Shown here piece after piece: positions 8,653 to 15,183 of a stretch of 40,923 bases of DNA. A program made the translations under genes and the position numbers. This DNA comes from JAJYVT01 sp036796435 (GTDB lineage Bacteria > Actinomycetota > Acidimicrobiia > Acidimicrobiales > RAAP-2), in assembly GCA_036796435.1 (NCBI GenBank), contig DAIRCY010000012.1:1-40923 (forward strand), written 5' to 3'. Positions within the stretch are counted from its first letter, which is position 1. Every line of letters begins with the position of its first letter. A model generated the notes under the pieces. It did not search any database, had not been told where the DNA came from, and saw only the letters and a program-made list of their open reading frames with translations.

Positions 8653-9813
8653 GTGCTTTGGGGGCCTTCCGAGGACGATCCAGAGGACCAGGGAAGCCCG
8701 GGGGGCGGCTGGATCCCCCCCGAGACCCGAAGCTGGCGCCACCCCTCCGAGCTCCACGCGGCAGGCGTGGCGGCGGTCTTCACGGCGACCCACGGCTGGC
8801 GGCGGAGCGCCGCCCTCCTGGTCGGCACGACGGCACTTCTCGCGATCGTCGCAGGCGCGCTGCTCCTCGTGAACACGGGCTCGTCGCCGATGCCGGCGAC
8901 GCTCGACACCATGCCCGTCGGCACCGCCGCGGTCACTGGCTGCTGCACGCTCTCCCCGCTTCTCGCGCGCGACGCCGTGCAGGCGGTCGTCTCCATCGAG
9001 CCGAGCGTCGGCCCCGGCGCGACCGGCTGCGGCGTCGTCGTCGCGAACGACCTCGTCGCGACGACGCTGTCAGCGATGGCCGGCGCCCGCAGTGTCCGCG
9101 TCGTCGCGGCGACAGGGCGGCTGCTCGGCGGCCAGCTTCTCGCAGTGGATCCCGGGTCGGGCGTGGCCGTCGTGCGCCTCAGCGCGCCCCTGCCCTCCGC
9201 GCAGGTGGCCACGGGCGACACCCTCGGCCGCGGGACGCCGGCGCTCGCCGTCGCCATGCGCCCCATGTCCGGCGGCCGGGCTCCCAAGCCGCTGTGGACC
9301 TCGGCAAAGGTCGTGACCGTCGGAGAGCCCCCTCCGGGCCAGCCCTCGACGGCGATGGCCCAGATCACCGTGCGCGGGACCGCGGTGCCGGTGATGCCCG
9401 GTGAGCCGCTCGTCGACCGGCAGGGCCGCGTCGAAGGGATCCTGGACAGCGCGAGCGGCACGGACCGATCGTTCCTCCCCATGTCGCTCGTGATGGGCGT
9501 CAGCAACGACCTCGTGACCATCGGCAGGGTCCGCCATGGCTGGCTCGGGGTCACCGACGGTACAGCGGACGGCGGAGCCGAGCCGAGCGACACCACGGGC
9601 GCCACGGTCGTCTGGGTGGACCCGAGGGGCGCCGCAGCGCGCACGCTGCGCCCCGGGGACGTCATCGTTCGCGTCGACGGCTGGCGCGTCCACTCCGCCG
9701 CGGACCTGCGCTCGATGCTCTACGTCATGGCACCGGGGACGAAAGTTGCCGTCATAGCCAAGCGCGGGGCGCGGGTCGTCCGGGCGGTCGTGGAGCTCGC
9801 TCCGTCGCCGTAG
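8653..9813 (+). CDS. HtrA/DegP-like membrane protein, catalytic triad lost (pseudo-protease)
   Basis: A 386-aa protein with a cytoplasmic N-terminus containing WRHPSEL (common in actinobacterial HtrA-like proteins), one membrane helix at about 52-73, a trypsin-like domain at about 105-280, and a C-terminal PDZ domain at about 295-386. The fold landmarks align, but all three catalytic residues appear replaced. The His site, normally TNAHVV, reads TTLSAMA near 138-142. The Asp site, normally DPxxDLAV, reads DPGSGVAV (Gly170). The GNSGGPL motif reads VMPGEPL, with Pro249 at the Ser position. It may act as a PDZ-based binding or scaffold protein at the outer face of the membrane. Start GTG 8653 is supported by TAACCT 6 nt upstream. 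Confidence 0.82.
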   Translation: MLWGPSEDDPEDQGSPGGGWIPPETRSWRHPSELHAAGVAAVFTATHGWRRSAALLVGTTALLAIVAGALLLVNTGSSPMPATLDTMPVGTAAVTGCCTLSPLLARDAVQAVVSIEPSVGPGATGCGVVVANDLVATTLSAMAGARSVRVVAATGRLLGGQLLAVDPGSGVAVVRLSAPLPSAQVATGDTLGRGTPALAVAMRPMSGGRAPKPLWTSAKVVTVGEPPPGQPSTAMAQITVRGTAVPVMPGEPLVDRQGRVEGILDSASGTDRSFLPMSLVMGVSNDLVTIGRVRHGWLGVTDGTADGGAEPSDTTGATVVWVDPRGAAARTLRPGDVIVRVDGWRVHSAADLRSMLYVMAPGTKVAVIAKRGARVVRAVVELAPSP

Positions 9814-9816
9814 CAT
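9811..9816 (+). promoter_or_regulatory. Candidate -10 box for the DUF2342-like gene
   Basis: TAGCAT, then CGACCCT (7 nt), then GTG 9824. The TAG is the stop codon of the preceding HtrA-like gene, so the match could be chance; co-transcription is equally possible. Confidence 0.33.
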
Positions 9817-9823
9817 CGACCCT

Positions 9824-10990
9824 GTGTCGATGAACGACCCGTTCCAGGGTCTCCTGCAGGACCTCCTCAAAGTCATCGGCGGCGCGCCGGGGAGCCAGCA
9901 GGCGTGGCTCGATGCTGCTCGTTCCCTGGCCCACGGCGTGGCAACCGACGGGGAGGCGGACGTCAACCCCGACCCGATCGTCCGGATCCGCTTCGAGGAG
10001 CTGGGCCGGGTCGCCGAGCTCCACGTCGCGAACCTCACGGGTCTGCAGTTCGACCGGCCGGTCGACCTGATGCCGGTCGGCCGGGGGGCGTGGGCGCTGC
10101 GCGCCCTCGACGCGTGGGCGCCGACGCTCGGCCGGATGATCGAAGCGCAGCGCGCCGCGCCGACGCCGCCCGTGCCCGCCGAGAGCGGCGGAGACGTCGA
10201 GGCGCTGCTCGCGCGCTTCGCCAGCACCCTCGGACCCGTGCTCGTGGGCATGCAGTTCGGCTCCGCCGCCGGTCACCTCGCGCAACGGACGCTCGGGCAG
10301 TACGCGCTCGCGCTCCCCTGGCCGCTGTCGACCGAAGTGCTGGTCGTCCCGGAGAACGTGCGGCGCTTCGCTGAGGAGTGGAGCCTTCCCGAGGACGAGA
10401 CGCGCCTCTGGGTGTGCGTGCGCGAGCTCACGGCGCATGCGGTCCTGAGCCGGCCCCACGTCGCGGCGCGCATCGCCGAGCTCGTCGACGCGCTCGCGGT
10501 CGACATGGTCGCCGCCCAGCAGGGGATCGCCGAGCGGCTCGGGGGCGAGGCAGGCGACCCCGAGGCCTTGCAGCGCATCCTCTCGGACCCCGAGGCGCTG
10601 CTCGCCGACCTGCTGACGCCGGGCCAGCGGCGCACCTCCGACGAGCTCGTCGCCGTGACGACCGCCGTCACCGCGTACGTCGACCACGTGACCCGGAAGT
10701 TGGCGGCCACGCTCGTCGGCGCGGCGGCGCCCCTCGGGGAGGCCTGGTACCGCTACCGCATCGAGGAGCCCGCCTCCGAGCAGGCCGCAGGCGCCCTCTT
10801 CGGCCTCGACCTGACCCGCAGGCAGGTCGACCGCGGCGACACCTTCGTGCGTGGAGTGGTCGAGCGGGCCGGCGAGGAGGCCTTGCAGCGGCTCTGGGAC
10901 GACCCGCGCCACCTTCCCACGCCGGCGGAGCTCGACGCCCCCGGCCTGTGGCTCGAGCGGATCGCGCTGCCAGAGCTGCCCGAAGTCTGA
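9824..10990 (+). CDS. DUF2342/zincin-like hydrolase family protein with degenerate HExxH
   Basis: A 388-aa soluble protein (GTG 9824; alternative ATG 9830). The N-terminus has a helical region with GQQAW-like content, and the segment LWVCVRELTAHAVLSRPHV (about 196-213) matches the place where DUF2342 (TIGR03624-type) proteins carry HExxH. Here the motif reads R200-E201-L-T-A204-H205, so both zinc-binding His positions of HExxH seem lost. Members elsewhere are annotated as zinc-dependent metalloproteases and sit near UPF0182 and the PDZ-Lon protease (Rv3193c-Rv3195 in M. tuberculosis), which supports the family call. It ends 2 bp before the convergent 95-aa gene. The assignment comes from motif alignment by eye. 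Confidence 0.68.
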   Translation: MSMNDPFQGLLQDLLKVIGGAPGSQQAWLDAARSLAHGVATDGEADVNPDPIVRIRFEELGRVAELHVANLTGLQFDRPVDLMPVGRGAWALRALDAWAPTLGRMIEAQRAAPTPPVPAESGGDVEALLARFASTLGPVLVGMQFGSAAGHLAQRTLGQYALALPWPLSTEVLVVPENVRRFAEEWSLPEDETRLWVCVRELTAHAVLSRPHVAARIAELVDALAVDMVAAQQGIAERLGGEAGDPEALQRILSDPEALLADLLTPGQRRTSDELVAVTTAVTAYVDHVTRKLAATLVGAAAPLGEAWYRYRIEEPASEQAAGALFGLDLTRRQVDRGDTFVRGVVERAGEEALQRLWDDPRHLPTPAELDAPGLWLERIALPELPEV

Positions 10991-10992
10991 GC

Positions 10993-11280
10993 CTACGACT
11001 CGGCGCCGGCTTCGCCCTCTTCGGGGAAGCCGAGGTCCCACTCGAGGGCGAGGTTCTCTCGTTCTGCGTCCCGCACGACCCGCTCACGGTTGCGGCGGAA
11101 CTGCGGGTCGTGCGGCGGCAGCAGCACGAGACGGGCGAGCACCCGCTCGCGGAAGGCGTCGATCACCTCCTGGTCCCCGTAGTCGGACTGCACCTCCCAG
11201 TGCGGTGCCACCGGCCCGAGGTAGACGACGCGGACGTGGCCGATCGGCTCCGGAGCCGGCTCGGTGGTCGGTTCTTCCAT
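10993..11280 (-). CDS. Conserved hypothetical protein, 95 aa
   Basis: A small soluble protein. After a Pro/Glu-rich start (MEEPTTEPAPEPIGH) it has a strand-rich part VRVVYLGPVAPHWEV, then a helical segment with FRERVLARLVLLPP and the basic patch FRRNRERVVRDAERE, and an acidic end. No catalytic motif or known family is recognised. The start ATG 11280 has TACGCT 6 nt upstream and no Shine-Dalgarno. It is convergent with the DUF2342-like gene (2-bp gap) and divergent from the first whiB gene. Confidence 0.78.
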   Translation of the reverse strand: MEEPTTEPAPEPIGHVRVVYLGPVAPHWEVQSDYGDQEVIDAFRERVLARLVLLPPHDPQFRRNRERVVRDAERENLALEWDLGFPEEGEAGAES

Positions 11281-11286
11281 CGGCCC

Positions 11287-11292
11287 AGCGTA
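11287..11292 (-). promoter_or_regulatory. Candidate -10 box for leaderless 95-aa gene
   Basis: Minus strand TACGCT, then GGGCCG (6 nt), then ATG 11280. Confidence 0.45.
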
Positions 11293-11370
11293 ACCGCAAG
11301 CTGACGGGGTCGAGCTGGGGCTCTGCGGGAGATCGCAACCGTTGTCACGCAATCGGCGAGGACCGAACCG

Positions 11371-11399
11371 TGTCAATTCCGTTGCATCGCGGCTAGTCT
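11371..11399 (+). promoter_or_regulatory. Candidate sigma-70-type promoter of the first whiB gene
   Basis: A weak -35 TGTCAA (11371-11376) and -10 TAGTCT (11394-11399) are separated by exactly 17 bp. They are followed by a Shine-Dalgarno-like AAGGGGG at 11411 and ATG 11426, implying a leader of about 20 nt. Confidence 0.5.
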
Positions 11400-11425
11400 T
11401 GGTCCGCGACAAGGGGGCATTACCC

Positions 11426-11689
11426 ATGAACATGGACTGGATGGCACGAGGAAAGTGCCGCGACATCCCGCCCGCGGTCTTCTTCCCGAGCGACGGCCTC
11501 GGCGTGCAGGCTGCACAGCGGATCTGCGAGGGCTGCCCCGTCGCGGAGACATGCCTGGAGTACGCCCTCGTCAACCGGATCGACCACGGGGTCTGGGGAG
11601 GCTGCTCGGAGCGTGAGCGCCGCCGGATCCTCCGCCGCCGTCGCACTCCCGTCGCGGCGACCGCGGCCGGCGGGACTCAGGGATCCTGA
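11426..11689 (+). CDS. WhiB-family [4Fe-4S] transcriptional regulator
   Basis: An 87-aa protein with the four WhiB cysteines (Cys11, Cys34, Cys37, Cys43; spacing ICEGCPVAETC) for a [4Fe-4S] cluster, followed by the turn GVWGG and a basic C-terminus SERERRRILRRRR. WhiB proteins bind the housekeeping sigma factor and regulate division, redox or stress genes. ATG 11426 is chosen over an upstream in-frame start because AAGGGGG precedes it and because the known fold begins there (MDWMARGKCRD). There is an extra cysteine after GVWGG. The next gene overlaps its 3' end by 77 nt in another frame. Which WhiB paralogue this is cannot be decided from the sequence alone. Confidence 0.95.
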   Translation: MNMDWMARGKCRDIPPAVFFPSDGLGVQAAQRICEGCPVAETCLEYALVNRIDHGVWGGCSERERRRILRRRRTPVAATAAGGTQGS

Positions 11690-12578
11690 GGAACCGGTCA
11701 CGCCGCTCGAGTGCGTCGCAAACGTCAGCGAAGGCCGTGACCGGCGCACGCTCGGCGCGCTGGCCGAGGCCTGCGGCGACGCACTGATCGACCTCCACGC
11801 GGACGCCGAGCACCACCGCTCCGTCTTCACCCTGGCGGGACCGGCCGGAGCCGTGCAGGACGCGGTGAGGGCGCTCGCCCGCCACGCGGTCGGCGTGCTC
11901 GACCTCACTCGGCACGACGGCGCCCACCCCCGCTTCGGCGTCGTCGACGTCGTGCCCTTCGTGCCTCTCCCGGTCGTGCCGCCCGAGGTGGTGGACCTCG
12001 CGGGCGCAGTCGCGGCGCGTGACGGCTTCGCCTCCTGGGCGGCGGAGACGCTCGGGATCCCGTGCTTCCTCTACGGACCGCTCGGCGGCGGCTCGGCCAG
12101 ATCCCTCCCAGATGTCCGCCGGCGGGCCTTCACGTCCCTCCGCCCGGACACCGGTCCTCCGGCACCGCACCCGACGGCGGGGGCGATCGCGGTCGGCGCC
12201 CGGCCGGCCCTCGTGGCGTACAACCTGTGGCTCGAGGGGGCCGATCTTGGGATTGCCCGGGCACTCGCCGCCTCGTTGCGCGCTCCGGCGGTGCGCGCCC
12301 TCGGCTTCGAGCTCACCACGGGCGTACAGGTGTCGTGCAACCTCCTCGATCCGCTCGTCCACGGGCCGGAGGAGGTCTACGACCGGGTCGCCGAGCTCCT
12401 GCGGTCCGCAGCTCCGGACGGGTCCCCGGGCGGCGTGGTCCGCCGCGCCGAGCTGGTGGGGCTGGTCCCGGCCGCCGTCATCGAACGGGTCCCCCCGGAC
12501 CGGTGGCTCGAGCTCGACCTCTCACCGGAGAAGACGATCGAGGGCCGCCTCGAGCAGCACACCCCCGCGGTGCGCTGA
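11613..12578 (+). CDS. Glutamate formimidoyltransferase (FtcD N-terminal type)
   Basis: The 321-aa frame contains LECVANVSEGRD, the signature of formiminotransferase, followed by HADAEHHRSVFTLAG and LTRHDGAHPRFGVVDVVPFV with the family's catalytic-site histidine region. The enzyme transfers the formimino group from formiminoglutamate to tetrahydrofolate. No cyclodeaminase domain follows, so it is the stand-alone transferase. Conserved sequence begins about 11702. The only canonical start upstream is GTG 11613, inside the whiB gene; the real start may be later and non-canonical. No histidine-degradation genes are nearby. It ends 17 bp before the convergent second whiB gene. Confidence 0.85.
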   Translation: MSAAGSSAAVALPSRRPRPAGLRDPEEPVTPLECVANVSEGRDRRTLGALAEACGDALIDLHADAEHHRSVFTLAGPAGAVQDAVRALARHAVGVLDLTRHDGAHPRFGVVDVVPFVPLPVVPPEVVDLAGAVAARDGFASWAAETLGIPCFLYGPLGGGSARSLPDVRRRAFTSLRPDTGPPAPHPTAGAIAVGARPALVAYNLWLEGADLGIARALAASLRAPAVRALGFELTTGVQVSCNLLDPLVHGPEEVYDRVAELLRSAAPDGSPGGVVRRAELVGLVPAAVIERVPPDRWLELDLSPEKTIEGRLEQHTPAVR

Positions 12579-12595
12579 GCACGGCCCCCGGCTCG

Positions 12596-12877
12596 TCAGC
12601 CGACTGCCGCCTCGGCCCGGCGCGCCATCGCCCGCGCCCTGCGCACCCGCCGCCGCTCCCGTTCGCTCATTCCGCCCCAGATGCCGAACTTCTCTCCGTT
12701 GGCAAGGGCGTACTCGAGGCAGTCCTCCCGGACCACGCAGCCGCGGCACACCTCCTTGGCCTCCCTGGTCGAAGCCCCCCGCTCCGGGAAGAACAGGTCG
12801 GGATCGACACCCATGCAGTTGGCTTGTGCCTGCCAGCTGCGCTCCTGGCGACCGTAGAGCAACGTCACGAGGTCCAC
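12596..12877 (-). CDS. WhiB-family [4Fe-4S] transcriptional regulator (second copy)
   Basis: A 93-aa protein with cysteines in ANCMGVDPDLFFPERG and VCRGCVVREDC, the WhiB cluster ligands, then FGIWGGMSERERRRVRRARA, the sigma-contacting turn and basic tail. Start GTG 12877 is preferred over GTG 12898 because AGGGGAGG lies 7 nt upstream of it. The short helical N-terminus VDLVTLLYGRQERSWQAQA precedes the first Cys, somewhat like WhiB2/WhmD, but the paralogue is not certain. A perfect 16-bp palindrome lies 31 bp upstream and may be an operator. Confidence 0.94.
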   Translation of the reverse strand: MDLVTLLYGRQERSWQAQANCMGVDPDLFFPERGASTREAKEVCRGCVVREDCLEYALANGEKFGIWGGMSERERRRVRRARAMARRAEAAVG

Positions 12878-12908
12878 TGGCTCGCCTCCCCTCGCCACTT
12901 CGTGGCAC

Positions 12909-12924
12909 CGTTGTAATTACAACG
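12909..12924. promoter_or_regulatory. Perfect 16-bp palindrome upstream of the second whiB gene
   Basis: CGTTGTAATTACAACG is exactly self-complementary. It is AT-rich in a very GC-rich region and ends 31 bp before the whiB GTG, where a promoter core or operator would lie. The bound protein is unknown. Confidence 0.55.
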
Positions 12925-13119
12925 ATGTCATACCGTTCGGGGGAATGCAAGGGCGCCTCTCGAGCTCGAAGACGCCGACCCCTCCCGCCCCCCGCGGCCG
13001 CCGACTGGCGGACCGGCGCGAACGTTACGCGAGGCGGTCACGCAGGCGCTATGGCGTAATTTGGGGATTTCCGGGGTGTTTGTTGGGGATTTTGGCCGCC
13101 GCCCTGTGGCCGGCCGGAT

Positions 13120-13150
13120 GGCGGGCCGATCGCCGGCCGGATCGCCCGCC
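13120..13150 (-). terminator. Possible U-less terminator hairpin after the VWA gene
   Basis: GGCGGGC at 13120-13126 pairs with GCCCGCC at 13144-13150 (7 bp, 17-nt loop that itself contains CCGGCCGG). It lies 28 bp past the VWA gene stop. There is no T-run, so termination is only a possibility. Confidence 0.3.
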
Positions 13151-13178
13151 GCTCCCTGTGACCGCCCCTTGGCCGGCC

Positions 13179-15182
13179 TCAGCCGGCGTGGCGGAACGTG
13201 CGGCGGTGCCGGAGGAAGTCGACGAGCACGTAGCTGCCGAGCGCCTCTGGGGTCGTCGAGAACGTCCTGCCCCCGTTCACCCGGGCGATCTGCTCGACGA
13301 AGGGGAACTGCGTCCGCTCGATGTCGAGCGCGAAGACGTTGATCGTGATCCCCGCCCTCGTGCAGCGGACCACCTCGGCCATCGTGCGCCTGAGCGTCTC
13401 GGGCACGGGCGGGTAGTTGAACTGCACCTCGCCGTCGCGGTCGATGTGGGCCGTCGGCTCGCCGTCGGTGACGACGATGATCTGCTTCGTGCCGTGCTGG
13501 TGCGCCAGCATCGAGCGCGCCACGGCCAGCGCGTGCTGCAGGTTCGTCCCGTAGACGTAGTCCCACATGGCGGTCGGGAGCTCCTCGGGCGGGATCTCGC
13601 GGGCGACCGCCGAGAAGCCGACGATCCCGAGGTAGTCGCGCGGGAACCGCGTAGAGATGAGGGCGTGGAGGGCCATCGCCATCTTCTTGGCGGGCACGAA
13701 GTTGTCGCGCATGGGCATCGACATCGAGAGGTCCACCGCCACGACCGTCGCCGAACGGCTCAGCGCCTCGGTCTCCACGATCTCGAAGTCCGACGCCTCG
13801 AGCCGCACGGGGATCCCCGAGCCGGACCGCCGGACCGCGTTGTGCACGGTGCGCCCGAGGTCGAGGGTGAACGGGTCGCCAAACTCGTAGGGACGCGACG
13901 TCTCCTCCCGGTCGTGTCCCGCTCCCGACCAGGTGGACCGGTGGTCGCCCAGCCGCTCTTGGCGCGCCCAGGAGAAGAGATCGGCGAGCACCCGCTGGCC
14001 GAGACGCCGCACGCCGCGCGGGGTGAGCTCGGTGTGCCCGCCGCGGTGCTCGATGTAGCCGGCCTCCTCGAGCTCCCGGGCGAAGCGCGCGAGACGGTCC
14101 ATCGACTTGGCGACGTCCTCGCCGACGAGCGCGGCGATCCCGTCGAGGTCGATCTCGCCGAGGCTGGCGGGCGAGCTCGCCGAGCGCAGCACCTCCTCGG
14201 CGCGCTCGAGCGAGGCGACCTGCTCTGCGAGGTCGGTGGCCTCGCCGAGCCCGAGCGGCGCCTCACCGGAGAAGCGGTGCCGGTCGCCCCAGCCTGCGCC
14301 GGGGACGGCTTGCTGGAGGTTCAGCGCGAGCCGCTCCACCTGCCAGCGCAGGTCCATGTCCTCGAGCAGCGACTCGGCGAGGGAGCGGAGCTCGCCCCGC
14401 TGCTCGCGCGACATCGAGCGCCACATCGCGTCGGCGGCCGCCATCCGCCGGGCGAGCTGCTCCAGGAGCTCGGCGAGGCTGCCGGCGCCGGGGAAGAGGT
14501 CGCCGAACTCCGCCATGAACGCATCGAACGTCGGATCGAGCTCTTCCCCGCGTGCCCGCTGCTCGATCATCCGGTTCAGCCGGTCGAAGGCCTCGCGCAC
14601 CCGGGCGAGCTCCTCGGGGTCCGCCGAGCGCATCGCCTCGGACATCCCGCGGAAGTACGAGTCGGCCACCTCCTGGCGGAGCTGCTCGAGGAGCTCGTGG
14701 AGGTGCTCACGCGCCGCCGACGAGACGAACTCGTAGCGCTGGAGCCCTTGGATCCGGCCCGTCACGTCGCCGGGCAGCAGGTCGAGGGCGATCCGGCGTT
14801 CGGCGGCGACATCGGAGGTGACCGCGGCACGGCGCTCGTCCCCCGACGCCGTCGCCTCGCCGCAGAGCTCGTCGATCGCGGCCCGCTCCTCGGAGACGAT
14901 GTCGTCGAGCGCGGCGGCGATCCGCTGGAGCCTCCCGTCGGGGTCTCCCTGCGCGAGCAGCTCCTCTCGCCGGCGACGGAGCCGGTCGAGCATCTGGCGC
15001 ATCCCCATGATCCGCTCGCCGTCGGCGGTGCGCATGCCGCTGCGCAACAGTCGGCGGAGCGCCGCGTCGAGGTCGCCGCCTGCCAGGAGCTCGTCGGTGA
15101 GCTCGGCCAGCAACGCGTCGGCGTCGATCCCGGACCCCTCCTGGGACCCGTCCCACGCCGAGTACGCGTACCGGGCGCTCAA
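13179..15182 (-). CDS. VWA-domain protein, partner of the AAA ATPase
   Basis: A 667-aa protein. The N-terminal two thirds are helical and charged. The C-terminal von Willebrand A domain (about 475-660) has a complete metal-ion site: Asp484, Ser486 and Ser488 in DLSMSM, Thr546 in GTNLQ, and Asp573 in TDGEPT. Such VWA proteins work with MoxR/ChlI-like AAA ATPases as a chelatase-like or chaperone pair. Start TTG 15182 lies 1 bp after the TGA of the ATPase gene, so the two are translationally linked. In M. tuberculosis Rv0958/Rv0959 form the same pair near purN-purH. The client protein or metal is unknown. Confidence 0.9.
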   Translation of the reverse strand: MSARYAYSAWDGSQEGSGIDADALLAELTDELLAGGDLDAALRRLLRSGMRTADGERIMGMRQMLDRLRRRREELLAQGDPDGRLQRIAAALDDIVSEERAAIDELCGEATASGDERRAAVTSDVAAERRIALDLLPGDVTGRIQGLQRYEFVSSAAREHLHELLEQLRQEVADSYFRGMSEAMRSADPEELARVREAFDRLNRMIEQRARGEELDPTFDAFMAEFGDLFPGAGSLAELLEQLARRMAAADAMWRSMSREQRGELRSLAESLLEDMDLRWQVERLALNLQQAVPGAGWGDRHRFSGEAPLGLGEATDLAEQVASLERAEEVLRSASSPASLGEIDLDGIAALVGEDVAKSMDRLARFARELEEAGYIEHRGGHTELTPRGVRRLGQRVLADLFSWARQERLGDHRSTWSGAGHDREETSRPYEFGDPFTLDLGRTVHNAVRRSGSGIPVRLEASDFEIVETEALSRSATVVAVDLSMSMPMRDNFVPAKKMAMALHALISTRFPRDYLGIVGFSAVAREIPPEELPTAMWDYVYGTNLQHALAVARSMLAHQHGTKQIIVVTDGEPTAHIDRDGEVQFNYPPVPETLRRTMAEVVRCTRAGITINVFALDIERTQFPFVEQIARVNGGRTFSTTPEALGSYVLVDFLRHRRTFRHAG

Positions 15183-15183
15183 C

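Larger units (their letters stand above)
12878..13178. other. 301-bp intergenic region upstream of whiB and downstream of the VWA gene
   Basis: It holds, from the whiB side, the AGGGGAGG ribosome binding site, a 16-bp palindrome at 12909-12924, and two copies of ttggggattt at 13061-13070 and 13083-13092. A GC-rich hairpin lies at 13120-13150. No convincing gene is present. The region around 13055-13095 is visibly richer in T and A than its surroundings. Confidence 0.7.
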
